Source of the DNA: an uncultured beta proteobacterium
GTDB taxonomy: Bacteria; Pseudomonadota; Gammaproteobacteria; Burkholderiales; Burkholderiaceae_C
NCBI GenBank assembly: GCA_903870955.1
Contig: CAIQEX010000512.1
Location: 1 to 5,580 of the forward strand
Direction of reading: 5' to 3'
DNA: 5,580 nucleotides
A program made the translations under genes and the position numbers. Shown one piece after another: positions 1 to 5,465 of the stretch. The notes under the pieces are model-generated. The model was given only the letters and a program-made list of their open reading frames with translations. It did no database searches and was not told the origin of the DNA. Position 1 is the stretch's first letter, and each line of letters opens with the position of its first letter.

Positions 1-678
1 CAGCACGCCGTCTTTATCGGTGTCGCCGACCTGTTCCGACGTATCTGTGTTGCCATCCTGGTTGCGATCCACATAGATGCTGGCGCCCTTGATCAGCCCG
101 TCATAGACCACGACCTTGACGGCACTTGACAGCGCAGCGGGCAGACCCGCGACACCCGACGATGCCGCAGTACTGCCACCCACACCACCGGTCGCGAGCG
201 CCAGGCCACCTGCGGCCAAACCATACATACCGTTGAATGTAGGCAAGGCGAATTCATGGGTCGGCGCCTCGCGCCCCCAACCTGCGCTGGAGCGATCTTC
301 ACCAAGTTCTGCACCGGTCGTTAATGCAAGCTTTTCATCTGCAAAACCAAAACCCGACGAGGCCGTTCCCAACTGGGCCAACTGGATGCCAGGTCCGCGT
401 GCAACGGTCGGTGTGGGCTCTGCCTCAGCGACTGGAAGTGCCACTTGCTCTTGCTCTTCAACGACGCGCTTGGCAAACCGCACTTTGCTGGTTGCAGCAG
501 GCGTATTCACCAGCCCGTTTGGAGTCACCGTGCCACCATCGCGCGCCCAATCACTGGACCCGGGTTGCAGTGTTGCGCCATCACGCGCCCAGTCGGTGTT
601 GATGCGTTCAGCTTGCAGGCGATCCTTTGCGACTACCGTCTGATCGGGAGCGGAAGAATTGGAATTGACGGTACTCAT
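1..678 (-). CDS. N-terminal part of a probable large calcium-binding surface/secreted repeat protein (runs off left edge)
   Basis: An open frame of 226 codons reads from an ATG at 678 to the window edge with no stop. The start has a good ribosome site (TTGAGG, 8 nt upstream). Residues 1-28 are polar with no signal peptide. Residues 29-56 are two tandem 14-residue units, each beginning DWARDG. Residues 57-145 are low-complexity and rich in Ala, Glu, Thr and Gly. Residues 146-185 form a Gly/Ala-rich hydrophobic stretch. Residues 187-226 (KVVVYDGLIKGASIYVDRNQ onward) contain an EF-hand-like loop at 204-215 (D-x-N-x-D-G-x-T-D-x-x-E), then a second Asp-rich D-x-D-x-D-G motif at 219-224. Such segments are typical of the beginning of very long bacterial adhesin-like proteins with calcium-binding repeats, often exported by type I secretion without an N-terminal signal. 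The type I route and final size are inference; the repeat body and C-terminus are not visible. The gene is divergent from the Sel1-like gene. Confidence 0.8.
   Translation of the reverse strand, partial: MSTVNSNSSAPDQTVVAKDRLQAERINTDWARDGATLQPGSSDWARDGGTVTPNGLVNTPAATSKVRFAKRVVEEQEQVALPVAEAEPTPTVARGPGIQLAQLGTASSGFGFADEKLALTTGAELGEDRSSAGWGREAPTHEFALPTFNGMYGLAAGGLALATGGVGGSTAASSGVAGLPAALSSAVKVVVYDGLIKGASIYVDRNQDGNTDTSEQVGDTDKDGVL
511..594 (-). repeat. Two tandem 14-residue units (DWARDG...) in the surface protein N-terminus
   Basis: Two adjacent 42-bp units encode DWARDGATLQPGSS and DWARDGGTVTPNGL. The first six residues are identical, and 16 of the 18 underlying bases match, the differences being at third codon positions. 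This looks like an internal duplication. Its function is unknown to me. Confidence 0.75.
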
Positions 679-686
679 ACAAAAAA

Positions 687-692
687 CCTCAA
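687..692 (-). promoter_or_regulatory. Ribosome binding site of the left-edge surface protein gene
   Basis: On the minus strand TTGAGG lies 8 nt before the ATG at 678, followed by a T-rich spacer. It supports this start for a frame that is open to the window edge and so has no visible stop. Confidence 0.7.
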
Positions 693-808
693 GTGAAGAA
701 TGACACCCATGGGGGATAGCAAATGGAACATCTATATCCGCCAGCAATGTCGTGATCCAACGCAATATTTGGCACCGTAGACACGGCAACCAGCACGCGA
801 GTGCCGGC

Positions 809-828
809 AATAGAACGGTGATTCTATT
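809..828. promoter_or_regulatory. Perfect 7-bp dyad, candidate operator
   Basis: AATAGAA and TTCTATT are exact reverse complements separated by the 6-nt spacer CGGTGA. The right half contains most of the minus-strand -10-like box TAGAAT, so a protein bound here could block transcription of the surface protein gene. The dyad is short and AT-rich, has no T-tract typical of a terminator, and could be chance. The binding protein is unknown. Confidence 0.35.
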
Positions 829-858
829 TTTCAAATATGATTTATTTTTGACAAATAT
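825..858. repeat. Imperfect direct repeat TATTTTT-(GA)-CAAATAT
   Basis: TATTTTT occurs at 825-831 and 843-849. CAAATAT follows directly at 832-838 and, after two extra bases (GA), at 852-858. The two CAAATAT copies are 20 bp apart, about two helical turns, which would place both on the same DNA face. This is compatible with paired regulator sites or with a simple curved AT-rich promoter element. Confidence 0.4.
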
Positions 859-965
859 ATTGACCTTGCGTAGTCCACTTGTTCGCCAATATGTCACGCG
901 GCTGTAACTATCTATTGCTAAATTCTCTGCGCCCAATGCAGGCCTCTGCGTTGGTGTTTTTGCCT

Positions 966-970
966 GGAGA
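966..970 (+). promoter_or_regulatory. Ribosome binding site choosing between two TTG starts
   Basis: GGAGA lies 2 nt before the TTG at 973 and 5 nt before the adjacent in-frame TTG at 976. The second spacing is more usual, so 976 is preferred. No in-frame ATG or GTG lies between the upstream stop at 919 and these codons. Confidence 0.6.
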
Positions 971-975
971 CATTG

Positions 976-2049
976 TTGAAAAATCGTCCGTTACTGCTGA
1001 CCCTGACTTGTTGTCTGTGGCCACTGTTTGCATCTGCTGGATTTGAGGAAGGTCTGAATGCTGCCGACAAAGGAGACTACATGGTCGCCTTGCAAAACTG
1101 GCAGCCGCTCGCCGCAGAAGGACACGCCACCAGCCAGTTCAATCTGGGCATGATGTATTACAAGGGTCGTGGCGTGCCGCGCGATCTGGCCCAGGCTTTT
1201 GAGTGGTTTCAGAAGGCCGCCTCTCAGGGATATGCCCGCGCGCAAAATCAGGTTGCCGCCATGTATTCCCGGGGCGAGGGAGTTCCCACAGACAACGTGC
1301 TGGCCATTAGCTGGTTGCAGAAAGCCGCAGTACTGGGCTACGTGGATTCACAGTACCAGTTAGCCGATCGACTCGCCGCCGGGCGCGGTGCACCACGCGA
1401 TGATGTGCAGGCGTTTGCCTGGTATAGCAAGGCCGCAGCGGCCGGAGACGCACCGGCGCAGCATGTTTTGGGTCAGTGGTATGCCAGTGGTCGCGGTGTA
1501 GCGCAAGACGATGCTGCTGCCGTAGTCTGGTATCGCAAAGCGGCTGAGCAAGGTCACCCGAATGCGCAAAATACCCTGGGCTACCGCTACCAGATTGGAC
1601 GTGGCGTAGAAAAGAGCGATCTGAACGCGGTGCTGTGGTATCGCAAGGCGGCCGACTCCGGTTTTGCCGACGCCCAATACAACCTGGCCGTTATGTATGG
1701 TGCGGGTTTGGGTGTGCCCAAGGACTCAGCGCAGGAACTGCTCTGGTATCGCAAAGCGGCAGCGCAAGGGTTGCCCGAGGCGCAATACAACCTGGCCCTG
1801 CTGCTGACAAATAGTGAAGAGGTGGTTGAAAACTTGACGGAAGCAGCAGTGCTGTATCAAAAAGCTGCAGAACGTGGTTTGTCAAACGCGCAGAATAATT
1901 TGGGCACCCTGTACGAGTCAGGGAAAGGTGTTCCCAAGGACCTGGTGCTGGCGATGAAATGGTATGAAATGTCTGCCAAGCAGGGCAACGAATGGGGCCA
2001 ACGCAATCTGGAAAAGCTGAAGGCAATTCAGCAAAATCCGAGCCAATAA
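976..2049 (+). CDS. Secreted Sel1-like repeat (SLR/TPR) protein
   Basis: This is a 357-residue protein. It begins with a clear Sec signal peptide (Lys/Arg at 2-4, hydrophobic core, probable cleavage after A21 in FASA|GF), so the mature protein is probably periplasmic or exported. Residues 23-49 form a half repeat. Residues 50-337 are eight Sel1-like repeats, each exactly 36 residues, with the family pattern A-Q-x-x-L-G-x-x-Y-x-x-G-x-G-V-x-x-D-x-x-x-A-x-x-W-Y-x-K-A-A-x-x-G. Unit 7 (266-301) has lost the central GxG turn, reading LLLTNSEEVVENL. A short basic cap (338-357) closes the solenoid. SLR proteins form alpha-alpha superhelices that bind partner proteins, and no catalytic site is expected or seen. 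The TTG start is chosen from the ribosome site; TTG at 973 would add one residue. The partner and process are unknown. Confidence 0.9.
   Translation: MKNRPLLLTLTCCLWPLFASAGFEEGLNAADKGDYMVALQNWQPLAAEGHATSQFNLGMMYYKGRGVPRDLAQAFEWFQKAASQGYARAQNQVAAMYSRGEGVPTDNVLAISWLQKAAVLGYVDSQYQLADRLAAGRGAPRDDVQAFAWYSKAAAAGDAPAQHVLGQWYASGRGVAQDDAAAVVWYRKAAEQGHPNAQNTLGYRYQIGRGVEKSDLNAVLWYRKAADSGFADAQYNLAVMYGAGLGVPKDSAQELLWYRKAAAQGLPEAQYNLALLLTNSEEVVENLTEAAVLYQKAAERGLSNAQNNLGTLYESGKGVPKDLVLAMKWYEMSAKQGNEWGQRNLEKLKAIQQNPSQ
1123..1986 (+). repeat. Eight in-phase 108-bp Sel1-like repeat units
   Basis: The coding units begin at 1123, 1231, 1339, 1447, 1555, 1663, 1771 and 1879, each exactly 108 bp with no insertion or deletion. 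The WYRKAA segment is nearly identical in DNA in units 4, 5 and 6. The 17-mer TGGTATCGCAAAGCGGC is exact in units 4 (1528) and 6 (1744), with one mismatch in unit 5 (1636). This points to relatively recent duplication or gene conversion among the central units. Confidence 0.85.
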
Positions 2050-2077
2050 GACAGCGACTTATATCTGGGCAACTGAT
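2050..2077. other. 28-bp convergent gap with overlapping small dyads, no clear terminator
   Basis: The Sel1-like gene and the prepilin operon end facing each other 28 bp apart. Two small dyads overlap the junction: GATCTA (2075-2080) with TAGATC (2090-2095), and CATCGA (2083-2088) with TCGATG (2094-2099). They share bases, so they are mutually exclusive hairpins. Neither is GC-rich or followed by a T-tract on either strand, so I do not call an intrinsic terminator. Confidence 0.4.
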
Positions 2078-2569
2078 CTATTCATCGAGTAGATCGATGG
2101 TGAATACCCAGTCCTTGTAACGTGGTTTGTCTTCGAATTCGCCAAAAGGCGGCGTGAAAGATTTGCGCCAGGGCTTTGCTTCGGAAAGGCTGTAAAACCC
2201 GGCGATACCTTTTTTGTCGGCGGTCAGCAGCAGACCCCATTCCGCCTTGCCCGTCATCGGGTCCACTGCAATGGTGCGCAAATGGCGCACGACGTTCTTT
2301 GGGTAACGTGGATCACGCAACAAGTCTTCCATATTTTTGGGGTAGCGATATTGTCCCGCTGGCGTGGCCCGCATGTAACTTGCCAATGCCTGCACCAGTG
2401 TTTGGCCGCGTTCGAGTAGCTCCTGTTCGTCCTGGTGGCGTTGCATGGTCATCCCCAACCGCAATGCGGAACTGCTCATCAGGCTGAGCACTGCCACCAA
2501 TATCAACAGCCCGACATAGGTAAAGCCGGCTTGCCGTTGGGCCTGCACAGTGCGTAAGACGGGTTGCAT
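2078..2569 (-). CDS. Prepilin-like protein 3, T2SS/T4P pseudopilin family, lacking Glu5
   Basis: This is a 163-residue protein with a 15-residue leader ending QRQAG, followed by FTYVGLLILVAVLSLMSSSA, a type IV prepilin cleavage site plus hydrophobic helix (16-38). The mature +5 residue, normally Glu, is Gly20. The C-terminal half has a pseudopilin-like globular region: RYPKNMEDLLRDPRYP (75-90), then RTIAVDPMTGKAEWGLL (98-114) and a Trp-rich tail. The leader should be cut and the helix should hold the protein in the inner membrane or in a pseudopilus. The ATG at 2569 shares its A with the TAA of the preceding gene (TAATG), so translation is probably coupled. A longer frame reaches an ATG at 2674, but it would give an atypically long leader inside the upstream gene. 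Family membership is solid; its place as a minor subunit or cap is inference. Confidence 0.88.
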   Translation of the reverse strand: MQPVLRTVQAQRQAGFTYVGLLILVAVLSLMSSSALRLGMTMQRHQDEQELLERGQTLVQALASYMRATPAGQYRYPKNMEDLLRDPRYPKNVVRHLRTIAVDPMTGKAEWGLLLTADKKGIAGFYSLSEAKPWRKSFTPPFGEFEDKPRYKDWVFTIDLLDE

Positions 2570-2955
2570 TACAGGTCTGCGAAGCGATGACCCAAGCGGT
2601 CGGTTCCGGGCGCACTGCTGTGCAGATCGGCCACGCGTCCCCGAATCCCTTCTTTGGGTCGTACCAGAATCCATTGCTGAGTGCCCTGGATCACGGGGTC
2701 GAACGGCAAGGCCTTGAGATAGTTTTTCTCCACCAACTCATCCAGCGTTTCCGGATAGGCGCCGGTGTCCGCATAAAACTTGTCCAGCACTTCGCGCGTC
2801 TGCCGCAGGTTTTCCACCAGCACGGTTTGTTTGGCGGTCTCGACACTTTGAAAATAGCGCGGCACTGCCAGCGTCAGCAGCATGGAAACAATCGCCAGCA
2901 CCACCAGCAATTCGATCAGCGTAAAACCCGTGCCATGTTTGCAATGCTTCTTCAT
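2569..2955 (-). CDS. Prepilin-like protein 2 (GspG/PulG-type pseudopilin)
   Basis: This is a 128-residue protein with a basic leader MKKHCKHGTG, then FTLIELLVVLAIVSMLL, a textbook type IV prepilin N-terminus with Phe at mature +1 and Glu at +5 (E15). After the hydrophobic helix comes an amphipathic helix (37-62, TAKQTVLVENLRQTREVLDK). Next is the GspG-like pattern GAYPETLDELVEKNYLKALP-FDP (66-87), a Trp-containing beta segment (94-98) and a short C-terminal segment ending HRFADL. The ATG at 2955 has AGGTGG 7 nt upstream. An in-frame ATG at 2985 would add ten residues inside the preceding gene and is less likely. It starts 4 nt after the stop of prepilin 1. The expected role is an inner-membrane subunit that polymerises into a pseudopilus after leader cleavage; which subunit is major cannot be told here. 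Confidence 0.92.
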   Translation of the reverse strand: MKKHCKHGTGFTLIELLVVLAIVSMLLTLAVPRYFQSVETAKQTVLVENLRQTREVLDKFYADTGAYPETLDELVEKNYLKALPFDPVIQGTQQWILVRPKEGIRGRVADLHSSAPGTDRLGHRFADL

Positions 2956-2959
2956 GACG

Positions 2960-3448
2960 CTACCACCTGTTGTAGGCCAAGCCATTCAGACCCAGCTTCT
3001 GTGAACGGGAATACACATCAAAAACGTCATCTCCCTCGCGCGGGTCGTTTGGCTCACTGGCAAAACTGCGCTTGCCCCAGGTATCGGCAGCATTGGGCAG
3101 GCCGCTTTCATCCATCGGGTCGCGCGGCAGACGCCGCAGAAAATACAGCCTGGTGTTTTTGGACTTCTTTTTGCCGTCTGCACGGGGTACGCCTTCCACC
3201 AACACGTTCAGGTTTGCGGGGTAGCCCGAAGCTTCCGTTTCCGCTTCAATCAGGCCGTCATCGGCGGCGCGTTTGTAGGCATCCAGCGCGCCACGAATTT
3301 CCCGCAACGCGCGCGTCAAGGCCTGCTCTTTGACGCGTTGACGGGTCACCTCCATGACCGGTACCGTCATGACTCCCAGCACGGCCACGATGGCCAGCGT
3401 GACGACCAACTCAAGCAGAGTGAACCCTGCCTGCCGTTCAAGGCGCAT
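2960..3448 (-). CDS. Prepilin-like protein 1 (GspG-like pseudopilin)
   Basis: This is a 162-residue protein with a short leader MRLERQAG, then FTLLELVVTLAIVAVLGVMT, a canonical prepilin site with Glu at mature +5 (E13). A long amphipathic helix follows (33-64), then a charged linker with a Lys run (DGKKKSKN, 91-98). The RRLPRDPMDESGLPNAADTW segment (105-124) and WGKR...DDVFDVYSRS...GLNGLAYNRW (124-162) match my memory of the C-terminal region of GspG-type pseudopilins. I place the start at the ATG at 3448 because GAGGG lies 5 nt upstream and gives the usual short leader. The in-frame ATG at 3460 would add MRAA and has a weaker ribosome site. The start overlaps the end of the secretin gene by 11 nt, which suggests translational coupling. 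Deposited annotations may use 3460. Confidence 0.9.
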   Translation of the reverse strand: MRLERQAGFTLLELVVTLAIVAVLGVMTVPVMEVTRQRVKEQALTRALREIRGALDAYKRAADDGLIEAETEASGYPANLNVLVEGVPRADGKKKSKNTRLYFLRRLPRDPMDESGLPNAADTWGKRSFASEPNDPREGDDVFDVYSRSQKLGLNGLAYNRW

Positions 3449-5465
3449 TGCGGCCCTCATCGACCAGTTGCACGGTGATGGCCGGACTCAGGCGGGCAGC
3501 AAAGCGCTCGGGCGCTCGCACCGGAGCCGGAACCTGCTTGACACCTGGCGCAGGCGTTGCCGGTGCGGCGCTTGCCGCGGGCACTTTTTCGCTAACCGGC
3601 GCGGTCGGCACCGGTGTAGGTGCCGGTTTAGGTGCCGGCGCCAACGCGGACTGCGACGGGCGGGGCTGACGCGGCAGCGATATCGAGGCCGGTCGCTCAC
3701 GCGTGCTGCTTTCCGTGCCACTGCTGAACTCCACAGGTTCGCCTTCCGGACGGTACACATTGCGCACCAGACGGGGTGTGATGGAGAGCACGATTTCTGT
3801 CTTCTTTCCGTCGTCCAGCGAACTGCCAAACAGGCGACCGACCATGGGCATGTCACCCAGGCCTGGAATTTTGTTGGCGGTACGACGGTCCTCGTCATTG
3901 ATCAAACCGGCCAACACCTGATTTTCACCATCGTGCAAGCGCAAAACGGTATTCGCCGTACGCGTGCCAAAGGTGTAGGACACGCCGCCCAGTTTGGACG
4001 TCGTGGTGCCCGAAATATTGCTGACTTCAAGCCCCACCTTGATCACCACATCGTTGCTTCGGTAGATCACCGGCTCGACTTCCAGCTTGAGTCCCACATC
4101 GGTGTAATTGATCGCCTCGGCATAGCCCCCGGTCGGTGACGTGGTCACGGTGATGAGTGGAATGCGGTCGCCAATAAGTACCTTGGCCTTTTCGCGGTTG
4201 ACCACCCGGATGCGGGGATTGGCCAGCACATTCACATCGGTCTCGGTATTCTTCAGATTGATCGCCAGCGCACCGAGGGTTGCACCGACGCGGCTGCCAT
4301 CCAGATTGCGCAGGTCGTCCAGCGTCAGCCCGATCGCCTTGTCCGTGGCCAGCGGTGCCAGGGAAAGGCTGTCAGGCCAGGTCACGCCAAGGTCGCGCAG
4401 CTTGCTGCGGGTGACTTCCAGCACCTCCACTTCGAGCATCACCTCGGGCTCGGGCACGTCATGCAAGGCGACCATTTTTTCGATCATGCGCAAAGCACTC
4501 GGGGTATCCCGGGCAACCAGCATATTGAGCTTTTCGTCGGCCACAATATCGCGCCCCTTGAGCAGGGTCTTAAGCGCTGCTGCCACCGATTTGACATCGG
4601 CGTAGGTCATCTGAAAGGTGCGCACGCTAAGTTCCTGGTAGTCCTTGACCTTGGCCGCAACATTGGGATAAATCAGCAGCGTGTTGTCATTCATCACCTG
4701 CTGCTCCAACTGGTTCGTCAGCAACAGAAAATAGAGCGCCGATTCCACCGTGCTGTCGCGCAGGATGATGGAGGTTTTCTGGTCCGTCTTGACATCCTTG
4801 TCAAAGACAAAGTTGAGCCCCGAGCTGAGTGCCAGCACATCAAAGACCTGGCGCAACGTGGCCTCTTTGAAGTCCATCGAAATCGGTTTGCGGTAGGCAT
4901 CGGCCAGTGCGCTCTCCAGCGGTGTAGGCGGTGGTTTCCGCGTGGCTTCCTTCAAGAGGGAAAGTGCTTCCACATGGTTGGGGTCCGCACGCAGCAGCGA
5001 GTCCAGCGTCACCTTGGCCTGGTCTTTGTCGCCCGCTTGCAACGACTTTTTGGCATCCGCCAGCATGCTGTTCAGTCGGTTTTGCCGCTCCACTGCGCGC
5101 ATGCCCTGACGTGCCATGGAATTGCCGGGCTGCACTTCAAGGACGCGCTGGTACAAGGCGCTGGCCTCGGCGGCGCGGTCGTTCTGCAACGCGGTGTCGG
5201 CCTGCTTCAGCCACGCCGCCGTGGCACGCTCGCGCCCCATGGAGAAGGCAGTCTTGTATTCGGTCGAACCCGGGTCTTCGCCCATGGCGCGTTTCAAGGA
5301 GGCCAGTCCCTCTTCGACCTTGTCCTGTGCCAGCAGGCGTTTGCCCTCCTGAAAGGCTTCCTTCCCGGCGCAGGCACACAGCGCAAAACACAGGCCTATC
5401 TGGAGCGCCAGCCCCAGCAAACGTCGCAGCGGCGCAGACGGCGAAGCAAATTGATCGGTGTTCAC
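3438..5465 (-). CDS. TPR-containing secretin, outer-membrane channel of a T2SS/T4P-like system
   Basis: This is a 675-residue protein. The leader has RR at 14-15, a hydrophobic stretch (16-31) and a lipobox-like LCAC, so C32 is a probable lipidated Cys. Residues 33-175 are helical TPR-like repeats (AFQEGKRLLAQDKVEEGLAS; LYQRVLEVQPGN; LDSLLRADPNHVEALSLL). Residues 193-268 are an STN/N0 domain (SMDFKEATLRQVFDVLALSS, ending TLLIYPN). Residues 279-338 are an N1/NolW-type domain. The secretin core (340-568) has VLANPRIRVVNREKAKVLIG (413-432), DVGLKLEVEPVI (456-467), VLAGLINDEDRR...IPGLGDMPMVGRLFG (517-547) and TEIVLSITPRLVR (556-568). Residues about 590-655 are a Pro/Ala-rich tail. Secretins oligomerise into gated outer-membrane pores for pili or exported proteins. 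The GTG start at 5465 has GGAAG 6 nt upstream and overlaps the preceding stop as GTGA. MshL-, PilQ- or GspD-type membership is not settled, so no symbol is given. Confidence 0.93.
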   Translation of the reverse strand: MNTDQFASPSAPLRRLLGLALQIGLCFALCACAGKEAFQEGKRLLAQDKVEEGLASLKRAMGEDPGSTEYKTAFSMGRERATAAWLKQADTALQNDRAAEASALYQRVLEVQPGNSMARQGMRAVERQNRLNSMLADAKKSLQAGDKDQAKVTLDSLLRADPNHVEALSLLKEATRKPPPTPLESALADAYRKPISMDFKEATLRQVFDVLALSSGLNFVFDKDVKTDQKTSIILRDSTVESALYFLLLTNQLEQQVMNDNTLLIYPNVAAKVKDYQELSVRTFQMTYADVKSVAAALKTLLKGRDIVADEKLNMLVARDTPSALRMIEKMVALHDVPEPEVMLEVEVLEVTRSKLRDLGVTWPDSLSLAPLATDKAIGLTLDDLRNLDGSRVGATLGALAINLKNTETDVNVLANPRIRVVNREKAKVLIGDRIPLITVTTSPTGGYAEAINYTDVGLKLEVEPVIYRSNDVVIKVGLEVSNISGTTTSKLGGVSYTFGTRTANTVLRLHDGENQVLAGLINDEDRRTANKIPGLGDMPMVGRLFGSSLDDGKKTEIVLSITPRLVRNVYRPEGEPVEFSSGTESSTRERPASISLPRQPRPSQSALAPAPKPAPTPVPTAPVSEKVPAASAAPATPAPGVKQVPAPVRAPERFAARLSPAITVQLVDEGRNAP
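3454..3458 (-). promoter_or_regulatory. Ribosome binding site deciding the prepilin 1 start
   Basis: GAGGG on the minus strand (3458 to 3454) is 5 nt before the ATG at 3448 and lies inside the last codons of the secretin gene. It overlaps the alternative ATG at 3460 and so argues for the shorter product. Confidence 0.6.
3611..3646 (-). repeat. 12-bp tandem repeat coding the PAPK/PAPT part of the secretin tail
   Basis: On the plus strand CCGGTGTAGGTG (3611-3622) and CCGGTTTAGGTG (3623-3634) are adjacent, followed by a partial copy, CCGGCGCC. The minus strand encodes PAPKPAPT within the Pro/Ala-rich tail. Such short repeats can change copy number by slippage without breaking the frame. Confidence 0.55.

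Larger units (their letters stand above)
679..975. other. Divergent intergenic region with AT-rich core
   Basis: About 297 bp separate the two divergent start codons. I see no credible gene or RNA here. The core at about 821-862 is much richer in A/T than the flanks and carries the dyad and direct repeat listed separately, so both promoters probably lie in this stretch. For the minus-strand gene, TAGAAT (826 to 821) is a fair -10 box (5 of 6 matches), but no good -35 sits 16-18 bp upstream. For the plus-strand gene, TAAATT (919-924) is a weak -10 candidate (4 of 6), also without a good -35. Promoters that depend on an activator or an alternative sigma factor would fit, but that is inference. 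Confidence 0.5.

Noticed and set aside
116..643. Plus-strand 175-residue open frame near the left end
   Set aside because: It is antisense to the surface protein frame, which has a better ribosome site and a meaningful calcium-loop motif.
802..809. 8-bp palindrome TGCCGGCA in the intergenic region
   Set aside because: It is isolated, GC-rich and expected by chance at this composition, with no second copy found.
848..876. Perfect TTGACA at 848-853 as a plus-strand -35 box
   Set aside because: At a 17-bp spacing the would-be -10 is TAGTCC, only 2 of 6 matches, and neighbouring spacings are no better.
2075..2099. Hairpin at the convergent junction as an intrinsic terminator
   Set aside because: The stems are only 6 bp, not GC-rich, lack a following T-tract on either strand and lie partly in the last codons of prepilin 3.
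2570..2674. Upstream ATG at 2674 for prepilin 3
   Set aside because: It would give a 50-residue leader inside the preceding gene. The TAATG junction at 2569 gives a normal 15-residue leader.
2956..2985. Upstream ATG at 2985 for prepilin 2
   Set aside because: It would add ten residues and overlap prepilin 1. The ATG at 2955 has AGGTGG at good spacing and gives a normal basic leader.
2587..4139. Plus-strand open frames of 248 and 261 residues opposite the prepilins and secretin tail
   Set aside because: Both lie antisense to genes with clear prepilin and secretin motifs, have low-complexity basic composition, and show no domain.
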